From contig VMSP01000112.1 of NCBI GenBank assembly GCA_013792135.1, positions 1 to 53,062 on the forward strand: 53,062 bases of DNA, written 5' to 3'. The notes under the pieces were generated by a model, which saw nothing but the letters and a program-made list of their open reading frames with translations, had not been told where the DNA came from and searched no databases. This document shows, in pieces, positions 8,182-16,621 of the stretch (the stretch's first letter is position 1; each line of letters starts with the position of its first letter). This DNA comes from Desulfocapsa sp. (lineage in GTDB: Bacteria; Desulfobacterota; Desulfobulbia; Desulfobulbales; Desulfocapsaceae). Position numbers and translations under genes: made by a program.

Positions 8182-8226
8182 GAACTGGTAATAATTGGAG
8201 AGTAGTTGTGCGGGGCCGTGCTGTTT

Positions 8227-8317
8227 AGGAGCCGTGACGAAATGACTGGACCATTCATTTCAAGCTATGTCGTTACGTAGGCCATGGATGGCGCAGGAGC
8301 GACCGGCTCTTATGCCG
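8227..8317 (+). repeat. Long copy of the GGAGCCGTTACGAAAT repeat, within a 323-base gap
   Basis: AGGAGCCGTGACGAAATGA (8227-8245) is followed by GTCGTTACG, then GGCCATGGATGGCGCAGGAG and CGACCGGCTCTTATGCCG (to 8317). It shares both ends and the GGCCATGGATGGC core with the copy at 40890-41013. The rest of the gap 8182-8504 contains no gene or clear promoter that I could identify. Confidence 0.65.
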
Positions 8318-8504
8318 AATTGTGATATTCAGATGGCCATGTTGTTTTTTACTGCGGCTTATTAGTTGAAAAAATATGCAGAGAAGGATAAATATGGTAG
8401 AGAAGAGGTTGGCTTCGTAGTTGAGAAGCCTTCTGACGTCGAGATGTCAGGGACAACAAGAAAAATATTTTTAATCATCAACCCCCTTTTTCACCAACAA
8501 TATC

Positions 8505-8930
8505 ATGGAAAAGTCTAGCCCCGGTGACAACACCGGCACTCCTGTCAGAAACTATCGAAACGTTCCCCATTATGAAATTCAGATCCTGTCCAGGTCGCCG
8601 GAATTGGAATTTATTGCCAGCACCATTGAGTCCGTCTTGTGTCGTCTGGGATTTTCAGGGCAGGATGAAGATTTTATGGATAAAGATGCTGCCAGGCTTC
8701 TCGAATTATTCATTGATCAATATCATTTCAAGGATCCGGAAGTGGAGTTTGCTGATAAGGTGCAGGAACAGGGGTATGCAGCTCTCAGCGAGGTGATTGA
8801 GGAGGATCTGTCAGATATCCCGAAGGAGGATCTGGTGCGGGTTATGGCTACCACCTATCGTGCCCTCCAGCGGAGAACCAAAGGCGGTGATGAGTATCTC
8901 CGCTTTATCAATGAATATGTCGGCGACTGA
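8505..8930 (+). CDS. Hypothetical acidic protein
   Basis: I do not recognise this 141-residue protein. It has no signal peptide, membrane segment or cysteine cluster. It is acidic and mostly helical in appearance. It has the central stretch EEDLSDIPKEDLVRVMATTY followed by RALQRRTKGGDEYLRFI near the C-terminus, which may form a helical regulatory or protein-binding module. The start ATG 8505 has no obvious ribosome binding site. The stop is only eight bases from the convergent EEP-family gene. The coding call rests on the uninterrupted frame and coherent composition. Confidence 0.65.
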   Translation: MEKSSPGDNTGTPVRNYRNVPHYEIQILSRSPELEFIASTIESVLCRLGFSGQDEDFMDKDAARLLELFIDQYHFKDPEVEFADKVQEQGYAALSEVIEEDLSDIPKEDLVRVMATTYRALQRRTKGGDEYLRFINEYVGD

Positions 8931-8938
8931 GCAGCGGC

Positions 8939-9691
8939 TCAAATCCCTTCATCTTTTCCTCTGTAGTTAAAATCACAGATCAGCGGGGCGTGGTCTGAGA
9001 GCCTGATGTCAGGGATGTGAAAACCCACGGCCTCAAGCTCCGGGCTGTGCAAAATAAAGTCGAGTTGCCGATGGGGGGCATGGCTGGGGTGCGAGGGATA
9101 GTGCATGGGGTTTGCATCCTCCAGGCCTGTGGCTGCCTTGAAGAGTTCCAACTCTCTGCCACCCCTGAAGGTGTTGAAATCCCCGGCCACGATTACTGGT
9201 TTGTCACTATTTTTAACCAGGCGGTGCAGGTGTTCAAGCTGTTGCTGCCGGTGCCTGTATTTCAGTGACAGGTGGACGATGAAGATGACAATTTTGGCCA
9301 GCTCCACCTCAATGACCAGTCGCTTAAACCCTTCCTCGAAATAATGAAATTGATGGGCGGTAATTTTCTCGCTGGTGAGCAGGGCATTGGATTGTGTGTT
9401 GAGTACCGGCACCCTGCAGGCCATTGAGTTTTTACCGTATTTTGTTTTGACGATATGAAATTGATGTAATTTTTGGGCAATGATATCGGCCTGGCAGCAT
9501 TTCTCAGAACGGTAAGAACCCGAATCCACCTCGATCAAGGCAATAATGTCCGGTTTGACTGATTCGATGAACTCAATGATTTGATTCAGTTTATTGGTGG
9601 TGTGTCTGAAAAAGCCGGAAAAGGGCAGTGGCAGATGGTAGCCCTTACCGTGACCGGTAGCGTAACGTATGTTGTAGAGGAGAAAGCGCAT
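8939..9691 (-). CDS. Endonuclease/exonuclease/phosphatase (EEP) family protein
   Basis: Metal-dependent phosphoesterase of 250 residues with the EEP signature residues. In order these are NIR near the N-terminus, the metal-binding glutamate in ALIEVD, the histidine in IVHLSL, GDFNT, RQLDFIL and the C-terminal catalytic SDHAPL. This is the DNase I / exonuclease III / sphingomyelinase fold. Without a signal peptide it should be cytoplasmic. The substrate could be DNA, RNA or a phospholipid and cannot be told. It is convergent with the upstream hypothetical gene and divergent from hemC, which starts 78 bases away. Confidence 0.85.
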   Translation of the reverse strand: MRFLLYNIRYATGHGKGYHLPLPFSGFFRHTTNKLNQIIEFIESVKPDIIALIEVDSGSYRSEKCCQADIIAQKLHQFHIVKTKYGKNSMACRVPVLNTQSNALLTSEKITAHQFHYFEEGFKRLVIEVELAKIVIFIVHLSLKYRHRQQQLEHLHRLVKNSDKPVIVAGDFNTFRGGRELELFKAATGLEDANPMHYPSHPSHAPHRQLDFILHSPELEAVGFHIPDIRLSDHAPLICDFNYRGKDEGI

Positions 9692-9769
9692 GAAGCATGA
9701 TACCGCTTTCTTGATGGTATGGCAATATTCAGAAATTGCTGACGAAAAAGTAAATCAACGGAAGAAATC

Positions 9770-10702
9770 ATGACCACCATAAAAATCGGATCACGGAAGA
9801 GTAAATTGGCCATGTGGCAGACAGAGACCGTTGCCCGCATGTTGAATGAACAGGGGATGGAGACGGTAATCAGCTCCATGGAGACCACGGGCGATAAGAT
9901 CCTGAATGTCTCCATTGCCAAGATCGGCAGTAAAGGGGTCTTCACCGAAGAGCTTGAAGTACAGTTGCAGAGCGGTGACACCGATATTGCCGTGCACAGC
10001 GCCAAGGATATGCAGTCAATCCTGCCACCGGGATTTGGCCTCATCGCTTTTACCGAAAGGGAAAAGGTCAACGATGTCCTGCTGGCCTTGGATACGAACT
10101 TGAATCTGGATGACCCGGCGCAAACGATTTGTATAGGCACTTCTTCGGTGCGGCGCATTGCCCTGTTGAAACACTATTATCCCCATGTACAGACCGTTGA
10201 GATGCGCGGCAACCTGCAGACCAGGATCCAGAAGATGCGGGACGGCGCTTGTGATGCCTTGATGCTGGCCTATGCCGGGGTCAAACGCATGGAGTATGAG
10301 GAGATGATCGTCAAGATCTTTTCCGAGAACGAGTTTGTGCCGCCGGTGGGTCAGGGCTGTATTGCCATTGAGTGCTCAGACGGGTTGGCTGCGGAGAAGA
10401 AGGCCATGGTTCGCAAGTGTCTGAACAACCCTGACAGCGAGGCCTGTCTCCTTGCCGAACGGGCCTATCTGCGTAAGCTGGAGGGCGGCTGCTCGATTCC
10501 GGCCTTTGGTCTGGCCGTCCTCGATAACGACGTCCTGACCCTGACCGTTGGTCTGGCCAGCCTCGATGGAACTACTATCCTCAGAAAGACGGAACAGGCT
10601 CCCCGTCAGGATGCGGAGCAGTTGGGAGCGCGACTGGGCAATTATATCCTGGACAATGGCGGCCGGGAAATGCTGGCGGAGATCCGTCGCTGTCAGGGGT
10701 AA
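9770..10702 (+). CDS. hemC: Porphobilinogen deaminase (hydroxymethylbilane synthase)
   Basis: Joins four porphobilinogen units into hydroxymethylbilane in tetrapyrrole synthesis, which supplies heme, siroheme and vitamin B12. The protein has 310 residues. It has the usual N-terminus IKIGSRKSKLAMWQTE, the catalytic aspartate region HSAKDM, the substrate-binding arginines in GTSSVRR and MRGNLQTR, and the dipyrromethane cofactor cysteine Cys241 in EGGCSIP. Start ATG 9770 has a weak GAAG site. No other heme gene is adjacent. A short CAGACT/AGTCTG stem downstream may act as a weak terminator. Confidence 0.96.
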   Translation: MTTIKIGSRKSKLAMWQTETVARMLNEQGMETVISSMETTGDKILNVSIAKIGSKGVFTEELEVQLQSGDTDIAVHSAKDMQSILPPGFGLIAFTEREKVNDVLLALDTNLNLDDPAQTICIGTSSVRRIALLKHYYPHVQTVEMRGNLQTRIQKMRDGACDALMLAYAGVKRMEYEEMIVKIFSENEFVPPVGQGCIAIECSDGLAAEKKAMVRKCLNNPDSEACLLAERAYLRKLEGGCSIPAFGLAVLDNDVLTLTVGLASLDGTTILRKTEQAPRQDAEQLGARLGNYILDNGGREMLAEIRRCQG

Positions 10703-10820
10703 TGGATTTATAACAGGTCGAGACAGCAGACTGATTTTTTCGTATTGCGAGTCTGTTACTCGGTATGGTGTGACTCTGGAGTTTCAATAATCTTATCCGG
10801 CTCGATACGGTTAGTACCCT

Positions 10821-13712
10821 ATGCCCCTTTCCTGGAATGAAATTCGCAGTCGAGCCTTGGCCTTTTCCCGGGAGTGGGCCGATGAGTCCTCCGAAGATGC
10901 TGAGGCCAAGAGCTTTTGGGATGGGTTTTTCAACATCTTCGGTGTCACCCGGCGGCGGGTTGCCTCTTTTGAGGCCCCGGTCAAAAAGGAAGATGGCAGG
11001 GGCGGATTTATTGACCTGTTATGGCGTGGCGTATTGCTGGTTGAGCATAAGTCTCGGGGCAAAGACCTGGACCGTGCCGTAAAACAGGCCCTTGATTATT
11101 TTCCCGGCCTCAAGGAACGGGATCTTCCCCGTTATGTGTTGGTCTCTGATTTCGTCCGCTTCCGGTTGCACGACCTCGACGAGGATAACTCCTGCGCTCG
11201 CTCCTCTGCCATCCCTGGCACCCGCGGCACTGGACCGTCCCTGTTCTGCGGTCGCTCCAGTGCCGTCCCTGGCACCCGCGACACTGGGCCATCCTTGGCC
11301 TGCGAGTTCACCCTGGCGGAACTGCATCAGAATATTCGTCTCTTCGGTTTTATTGCCGGTTATCAATCCCGTACTTTTGGCCAGGAAGATCCGGTCAATA
11401 TTCGTGCTGCCGAGCGGCTTGGCCGCCTCCACGATCTCCTCAAGGCCAGCGGTTTTGATGGTCACGCCTTGGAAGTCCTTCTTGTCCGCATCCTCTTTTG
11501 CCTCTTTGCCGAGGACACCGCTCTCTTTGAACGTCGCCAGTTTCAGGACTATCTGGAGATCCGCACCGGCGAAGATGGCTCTGATTGCGGTATGCATCTG
11601 GCCCAGTTTTTCCAGGTGCTCGATACCCCGCCCGCCAAACGTCACACCACCCTCGATGAAAGTCTTGCTGCCTTTCCCTACGTCAACGGTCAGTTGTTCA
11701 GCGAGGCGCTGCCCATCGCCGCCTTTGACAGCGCCATGCGCGAGGCCCTGCTTGACTGCTGCGCCCTTGACTGGAGCCGTATATCACCGGCGGTTTTCGG
11801 CTCGCTCTTTCAGTCCATCATGGATGCCAAGGCCCGCCGCGCCGCTGGCGCCCATTATACCAGTGAAACCAATATCCTCCGTCTCATCGGCCCGCTCTTC
11901 CTTGATGAGCTGTGGGCCGAGTTCGAGAAGATCAAAAATAACCGGCATCGGCTTGCTGATTTTCTTAAAAAACTCTCCCGCCTTAACTTCTTCGATCCGG
12001 CCTGTGGCTGCGGCAACTTCCTGGTCATTGCCTACCGGGAGCTCCGGCTGCTTGAGCTGGCGGCCATCCGCGCCGCCCGTAAATCCGGACAGATGGTGCT
12101 TGATGTCAGCCAGTTGATCGGGGTCAATGTCGATCAGTTTCACGGCATCGAGCTGGAGGAATGGCCGGCCCGCATTGCTGAAGTGGCCCTGTGGCTTACC
12201 GATCACCAGATGAATTTACTGGTCTCCGAAGAGTTTGGTCAGTACTTTGCCCGCCTGCCGCTGGTCAAGGCCCCGCATATTGTCCATGGCAATGCCCTGG
12301 CAATGGACTGGAACGAGGTGATCCCGGCGGAACGGTGCGATTTCGTCCTCGGCAATCCGCCCTTTCTCGGCAAGAATTATCAGAGCGAGGAACAGCGAGC
12401 CGATGTTGCCCGCATCTTTGCGGGGCTGCCGAGCAACATGCTCCTTGATTATGTGGCCTGCTGGTATCGCAAGACAGCGGAGTACATGGCAACCACCCCC
12501 CACCCCCTCCTTGAAAAGAAGGAGGGGGCTTTTAGCTCCCCTCCTGATTCAGGAGGGGTTGGGGGTGGTGGGAATATCCGGGCCGCCTTTGTCTCCACCA
12601 ACTCCATTACCCAGGGCGAGCAGGTCAGTGTCCTCTGGCCCGATCTGCTCAGGCGGGGTGTGAAGATCCACTTTGCCCATCGCACCTTCCAGTGGAGCAG
12701 CGAGGCGCAGGGCAAGGCGGCGGTGCATTGTGTCATTATCGGTTTTGGCCTGCAGGATATTGCCGAGAAATACATCTTTGACTATGAGACGATTCAGGGT
12801 GAACCCCATGCGCTGCAGGTTGCCAATATCAACCCCTATCTGGTGGATGGGCCGGATGTGGTGGTGGTGAAGCGGCGCAAGCCGCTGTGTGCCGTGCCCG
12901 AGATGATTTTCGGCAGCAAGCCAGCCGATGGGGGAAACTTGCTCTTATCCGATGCAGAGCGGGACCTCCTGCTGGCAGTCGAACCAGCCGCATCCATCTG
13001 GATACGGCCATTCATGGGCAGTGAGGAATTTATCAACAACGTCAGCCGCTGGTGTTTATGGCTCAAGGACTGTCCGCCGGTGGAACTGCGAAGGATGCCG
13101 GAGGTCCTGAAGCGGGTGGAAGCAGTGCGTCAGATGCGTCTGGCCAGTAAAAAGGCTGCTACCCGTGAATGGGCGAAACGTCCCTCTATTTTTACCGAAA
13201 TCCGGCAGCCAAACAGTGACTATCTGGCTGTGCCTAAAACTTCCTCGGAACGTCGGACGATAATGCCAATTGGCTGGCTCGCCAAGGAATGTATCGCCAG
13301 TACGGAAATTTTTACCATCCCCGATGCTACCCCCTACCATTTCGGCGTCCTCCAATCGACCATGCACATGGCCTGGATGCGGGCAGTTGCCGGACGGCTG
13401 AAAAGCGATTATCGCTATTCAGCCTCTATCGTCTACAATCCCTTCCCCTGGCCGGATTCCACCGACAAGCAGCATGTTGCCATCGAGATTGCCGCCCAAT
13501 CGGTACTTGATGCTCGCACCCGGTTCCCCGGAGCCACCCTCGCTGATCTCTACGACCAGCTCACCATGCCGCCTGTTTTACTCAAGGTCCATCAAACCCT
13601 GGACCGGGCTGTCGATTCCGCCTATCTCGCTCCCGGCAGCAAGGCGTTCAAATCCGAGGCTGAGCGAGTGGCCTTCCTGTTTGTTCGCTATCAGCACCTT
13701 ACCAATGTGTAA
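10821..13712 (+). CDS. MmeI-type restriction endonuclease-methyltransferase fusion (type IIG/IIL)
   Basis: Single-chain restriction-modification enzyme of 963 residues. The N-terminal PD-ExK nuclease has D65 in GFIDLLW and E75-x-K77 in VEHKSRG. A helical connector follows, then the adenine methyltransferase with motif I DPACGCGNF (392-400) and motif IV NPPF (512-515). The C-terminal third is the target-recognition region and ends with YNPFPWP-type sequence as in MmeI relatives. In such enzymes one recognition domain guides both cutting and hemimethylation. Two stretches are foreign to the family: residues 127-162 (two 18-residue repeats) and 558-583 (a translated palindrome). Both keep the frame. 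The start ATG 10821 lacks a clear ribosome binding site. No separate methylase or specificity gene is needed or seen. Whether the enzyme is still active is unknown. Confidence 0.92.
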   Translation: MPLSWNEIRSRALAFSREWADESSEDAEAKSFWDGFFNIFGVTRRRVASFEAPVKKEDGRGGFIDLLWRGVLLVEHKSRGKDLDRAVKQALDYFPGLKERDLPRYVLVSDFVRFRLHDLDEDNSCARSSAIPGTRGTGPSLFCGRSSAVPGTRDTGPSLACEFTLAELHQNIRLFGFIAGYQSRTFGQEDPVNIRAAERLGRLHDLLKASGFDGHALEVLLVRILFCLFAEDTALFERRQFQDYLEIRTGEDGSDCGMHLAQFFQVLDTPPAKRHTTLDESLAAFPYVNGQLFSEALPIAAFDSAMREALLDCCALDWSRISPAVFGSLFQSIMDAKARRAAGAHYTSETNILRLIGPLFLDELWAEFEKIKNNRHRLADFLKKLSRLNFFDPACGCGNFLVIAYRELRLLELAAIRAARKSGQMVLDVSQLIGVNVDQFHGIELEEWPARIAEVALWLTDHQMNLLVSEEFGQYFARLPLVKAPHIVHGNALAMDWNEVIPAERCDFVLGNPPFLGKNYQSEEQRADVARIFAGLPSNMLLDYVACWYRKTAEYMATTPHPLLEKKEGAFSSPPDSGGVGGGGNIRAAFVSTNSITQGEQVSVLWPDLLRRGVKIHFAHRTFQWSSEAQGKAAVHCVIIGFGLQDIAEKYIFDYETIQGEPHALQVANINPYLVDGPDVVVVKRRKPLCAVPEMIFGSKPADGGNLLLSDAERDLLLAVEPAASIWIRPFMGSEEFINNVSRWCLWLKDCPPVELRRMPEVLKRVEAVRQMRLASKKAATREWAKRPSIFTEIRQPNSDYLAVPKTSSERRTIMPIGWLAKECIASTEIFTIPDATPYHFGVLQSTMHMAWMRAVAGRLKSDYRYSASIVYNPFPWPDSTDKQHVAIEIAAQSVLDARTRFPGATLADLYDQLTMPPVLLKVHQTLDRAVDSAYLAPGSKAFKSEAERVAFLFVRYQHLTNV
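11199..11306 (+). repeat. Two 54-bp tandem units inside the MmeI-like gene
   Basis: Units 11199-11252 and 11253-11306 begin CGCTCC and encode 18 residues each, RSSAIPGTRGTGPSL then RSSAVPGTRDTGPSL, with variable ends. The sequence around CGCTCCTCTGCCATCCCTGG resembles the reverse complement of the intergenic repeat core at 8281-8305. The coding insertion therefore appears to derive from a dispersed repeat. Confidence 0.8.
12492..12569 (+). repeat. 78-bp ACCACCCCC/GGGGGTGGT palindrome inserted in frame
   Basis: The outer arms, ACCACCCCCCACCCCCTCCT at the left and AGGAGGGGTTGGGGGTGGT at the right, are inverted. Each arm also starts its own small hairpin (CTCCTTGAAAAGAAGGAG and CTCCTGATTCAGGAG). 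At 78 bp it adds 26 codons without shifting the frame. The protein continues after it with IRAAFVSTNS, the expected family sequence. Confidence 0.85.
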
Positions 13713-13742
13713 ACTGTAGACTTTATTCAAAGGAGGACTAAA

Positions 13743-14741
13743 ATGAAAAAGAAGGCTAAGATTATTCCATTTCCCAACGTCGTTGACAAGAGCTGCAAAG
13801 AAGGTGCTCAGGAAGAAATGGATTCCAACTCCATGCAGGCCTTGCATGATGAAATCGCCCAGTTTCTTGAAGGTGGGAACATTACTTCAATCAAAGATGT
13901 GAATATAAAGATAGCCGAACTGCAGAACCTACAGAATGATGGAGCCCTTGCCGAGTTTCATGGCCTCTCGCCCAGGCAGATGTACCGGTTTCTCTACTTT
14001 CCCTTTGAGTCAGAAGAGTTTGTTGTGTTCCCCGACACCTTGGAAAGCCCGCGGGTTACATCTCGAGCAGCTTTTCTCATCACCAGCCTTATGAACGGGA
14101 TCGGCGAGGGTGGACTGAAATTGACCGTCAAGGGGAATCTGCCGCGTAAATTTATCCAGGAGATTGCTCAAGGCTATTATCAGCAGTGGCCTGCGAGGTT
14201 TGAGCCGCTGAGTATTCGAACAGAAACGGACTTCCTTCCCCTGCACGTTGTTCATCTCGTTGTCCAGCTTGCCGGATTCATCCGGAAACAGAAAGGAAAA
14301 ATCTTCCTGACCGCCAAGGCCGGTAAGACCATGGCAACTGGCGGTATCAAAGTAATATATCCGCAGATTTTTAAAGCCTATATTGAAAAATTTGCTTGGA
14401 GCTATCAGGACGGGCATGATGAGTTGCCCTTTCTCCAGTCGACATTTCTCTTTAGCCTCTATCTGCTGCACCGCTATGGCCAGGAGTGGCGGCCGCATAG
14501 TTTTTACGAGGATGCTGTTGTCCAGGCCTTTCCCATGCTTATGGACGAGATTGTACCCAGACCCTGGCATGATAACCCGGAAGAGCCTTTGCGGCGTTGT
14601 TATTCCCTGCGTATGCTGGAACGCTTTGCTGGTTTCTTTGGTCTGGTTGATCTGGAAGAAAGCGGCCAGGATCCTTTGCGAGCCGAATGGCGGGTTCGGG
14701 CGACACCTCTTCTCTCTGAACTGGTGTGCTTTTCTGTTTGA
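13743..14741 (+). CDS. Conserved hypothetical protein
   Basis: Protein of 332 residues behind a strong AAAGGAGGA site, 30 bases after the MmeI-like gene, so probably co-transcribed with it. No catalytic motif is recognised. The N-terminus is basic (KKKAKIIPFP). The middle contains LSPRQMYRFLYFPF, the LPLHVVHLVVQLAGFIRKQKG segment and a SLYLLHRYGQEWR segment. These recur in uncharacterised bacterial proteins, some of them carrying SEC-C zinc motifs, but no SEC-C motif is present here. There is no signal peptide. Its last codon is followed by a TGA that forms the first three bases of the repeat element at 14739-14909, so the natural C-terminus may have been altered. A link to restriction is suggested only by position. 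Confidence 0.8.
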   Translation: MKKKAKIIPFPNVVDKSCKEGAQEEMDSNSMQALHDEIAQFLEGGNITSIKDVNIKIAELQNLQNDGALAEFHGLSPRQMYRFLYFPFESEEFVVFPDTLESPRVTSRAAFLITSLMNGIGEGGLKLTVKGNLPRKFIQEIAQGYYQQWPARFEPLSIRTETDFLPLHVVHLVVQLAGFIRKQKGKIFLTAKAGKTMATGGIKVIYPQIFKAYIEKFAWSYQDGHDELPFLQSTFLFSLYLLHRYGQEWRPHSFYEDAVVQAFPMLMDEIVPRPWHDNPEEPLRRCYSLRMLERFAGFFGLVDLEESGQDPLRAEWRVRATPLLSELVCFSV

Positions 14742-14909
14742 TGATCTTGTAAGAAGTCCCCAAAAATCTGTTATTTCGAGTGGATGCGAGAAATCTTGTT
14801 CCTCTTCACATGGGTATTATGAATATTTCTCACCTCGGAGTCTGGCAACAGGCTCGCTTATCTGGTCGAAATGCCCTTGTGATAAGCCGGACTTATTACG
14901 AGGTGATCA
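14739..14909 (+). repeat. TGAT-ended inverted-repeat element between convergent genes
   Basis: The 171-bp block begins TGATGATCTTGTAAGAAGTC. Its end, read on the other strand, is TGATCACCTCGTAATAAGTC. These 21-bp termini match at 17 positions. Inside, ATTTCGAGTGG pairs with GTCGAAAT and GAGAAAT pairs with ATTTCTC, giving a long imperfect hairpin. The left terminus supplies the TGA stop of the upstream gene, and the right terminus supplies the TAA stop of hypB on the other strand (14896-14898). It may also end both transcripts. Confidence 0.8.
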
Positions 14910-15642
14910 TATCCCCGCTAAGTTTCTCTAAATAATCAATCCAGGCCTCAAATCCCTCACCGCTGGTGGCGGAGAGGGCCATGACCTGCAGCCTCGGGTT
15001 GAGGTGCAGGGCATCGGCCTTGGCCTCGTCCACGGGAAAGTCAAAGTAGGGCAGCAGGTCGGTCTTGGTAATTATAAAGATCTGGGAGCTGATAAAGGCC
15101 TTGGGGTATTTGGCCGGTTTGTCTGGTCCTTCCGGCACCGAAACCAGCACCACCCGCTGATGTTCACCCAGGTCAAAGGTGGCCGGACAGACCAGATTTC
15201 CCACATTTTCAATAAAGAGCAGGTCCAGTTTGTCGCCGCCTGGCTCCTTCTCCAGCAGGTGCAGTCCTTTGTGAATCTGGGCTGCATCCAGATGACAGGC
15301 GCCGCCGGTGGTCAATTGGATAACCGGTACTCCTTTAGCCCTGATCCGCTGGGCGTCACGGTCGGTCTCGATATCGCCTTCAATCACCCCTATCCTGATT
15401 TTCCCCTTCAGCCGTTCAATGGTCTTCTCCAGCAGGGTGGTCTTGCCGGAACCCGGACTGGAGATCATATTGATGGCCACGACCCCCATGGCCTCAAAGT
15501 GAACTTTGTTCTGGGCGGCAATGGCATCATTGGCCGCCAGCAGGCTCTGGTGGACTTCGATGACGCGGGGGTCATGACCGTGATCATGATCATGGTTGTG
15601 GTTGGGGTTGTTTGTAAGATCGCATCCGCAGGAATCACACAT
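14896..15642 (-). CDS. hypB: Hydrogenase nickel incorporation GTPase HypB
   Basis: GTPase that loads nickel into the hydrogenase large subunit together with HypA. Of 248 residues, the N-terminus has the high-affinity nickel motif CDSCGC and a histidine-rich stretch (HNHDHDHGHD). The G domain has P-loop SSPGSGKT, EGDIETDRD switch region, and NKxD-like TKTD. It is the last gene of the hydrogenase operon. The final residues GDMITS and the TAA stop are read from the inverted end of a repeat element, so the original end has probably been replaced. A 104-base gap separates it from hypA, larger than elsewhere in the operon, and contains a CGCAGAGGCACGGAG short repeat. Confidence 0.97.
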   Translation of the reverse strand: MCDSCGCDLTNNPNHNHDHDHGHDPRVIEVHQSLLAANDAIAAQNKVHFEAMGVVAINMISSPGSGKTTLLEKTIERLKGKIRIGVIEGDIETDRDAQRIRAKGVPVIQLTTGGACHLDAAQIHKGLHLLEKEPGGDKLDLLFIENVGNLVCPATFDLGEHQRVVLVSVPEGPDKPAKYPKAFISSQIFIITKTDLLPYFDFPVDEAKADALHLNPRLQVMALSATSGEGFEAWIDYLEKLSGDMITS

Positions 15643-15697
15643 AGGGCACCTTTTGTTGAAGAGAGATTGTGGAACATAAAGAGTAAACTATTGGTAT

Positions 15698-15718
15698 CGC
15701 GCAGAGGCACGGAGAAAA
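15698..15718 (+). repeat. Short CGCAGAGGCACGGAG-type dispersed repeat
   Basis: CGCGCAGAGGCACGGAGAAA in the hypA-hypB gap closely resembles the arms of the imperfect inverted repeat at 29589-29732. No function is evident. Confidence 0.45.
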
Positions 15719-15746
15719 TCTTTTTTATCTGTCACCTCTACCCTGC

Positions 15747-16091
15747 TTATTCCATTTCCACCTGATTAAGGATGATGGTGTCTCCTCCCTCGGGAATGAG
15801 AAGGGTTTCGTTGCATTTTGGACAATGGTCCGGTCGAACGACTGCTGCTTGTTTGTATGCGCAGCGAATACATTGATAGCTTGCCGGTGGGTTTATTATA
15901 ATCAGTTTCGCCCCCTTGGTCAGGCTGCTTTCCGCCGAGAGGATATCAAAGCCAAACTGAAATGAGTCGATCACCACCCCGGAGAGTGGGCCGATATCCA
16001 AGGTTACGGTGATCACACGTTTCTTGTCATGTTCGGCGGCCAGGCTTGCCAGTTGTGCGAGCAGGGCCTGAACGAGCGACATCTCATGCAT
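15747..16091 (-). CDS. hypA: Hydrogenase maturation nickel chaperone HypA
   Basis: Nickel metallochaperone of 114 residues that hands nickel to the hydrogenase with HypB. It starts MHEMSL, where His2 is the nickel ligand. Its zinc site is CIRC about residue 75 and CPKC about residue 92, the usual paired CxxC motif. It overlaps the maturation protease gene by eight bases, implying translational coupling in the hydrogenase operon. Confidence 0.97.
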   Translation of the reverse strand: MHEMSLVQALLAQLASLAAEHDKKRVITVTLDIGPLSGVVIDSFQFGFDILSAESSLTKGAKLIIINPPASYQCIRCAYKQAAVVRPDHCPKCNETLLIPEGGDTIILNQVEME

Positions 16092-16608
16092 GGTGCACGA
16101 CCTTAGCTGTTGCCTGGATCTTTGCAGTAATGGTGTGACCGGCCTTGCGCAGCTGGTCTACGATCTGTTCGGCAATCTCTTTGACTCGTGGGGACACCTG
16201 GGGTGACAGCTCCATGGAGGTCTGCAGGTCAGCGGGCACGACACAGAAAAACTCTACGGTCTCAGGTTGGCAGTCGCGGAATTTACAGATCTCCAGCATC
16301 TCCAACAGACCCAGCTGGTGTGGGGACATTTTTCTGGGTATTGTACCAGCGCCGATATCTTTTCTGTTGAAACAATGAACGGATCCTGGTTTGGCGTCCA
16401 TGTCAATCACATCAATGACCAGTATCGGGTCACATTCCTCGAGAAAAGGGGCCATGTAGATACCGGCGGTGCCGGCATCGTTGAGCCGGATTGTTTCCGG
16501 AAAGGTATAATTTTGCTCCAAATAATGGATCGTATGGATACCAAAACCTTCGTCCGAGAGCAGCAGATTGCCAATCCCGAGAATCCCCGCTTTTTTTTGT
16601 TCTGTCAT
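16084..16608 (-). CDS. hyaD: Hydrogenase maturation protease (HyaD/HupD family)
   Basis: Endopeptidase that trims the C-terminal peptide of the large subunit after nickel insertion. The fold signature GIGNLLLSDEGFG is at the N-terminus, with the nickel-sensing glutamate in DEG; the conserved aspartate is in VIDVIDM and the histidine in SPHQLGL. The start chosen is ATG 16608, giving MTEQKKAGILGIGN with GAGG about ten bases upstream. ATG 16617 and 16647 are in frame but one sits too close to the ribosome site and the other lies inside hypE. The substrate is most likely the adjacent large subunit, whose tail would be cut after His551. Confidence 0.94.
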   Translation of the reverse strand: MTEQKKAGILGIGNLLLSDEGFGIHTIHYLEQNYTFPETIRLNDAGTAGIYMAPFLEECDPILVIDVIDMDAKPGSVHCFNRKDIGAGTIPRKMSPHQLGLLEMLEICKFRDCQPETVEFFCVVPADLQTSMELSPQVSPRVKEIAEQIVDQLRKAGHTITAKIQATAKVVHHA

Positions 16609-16621
16609 TTCTTGCATGTCC

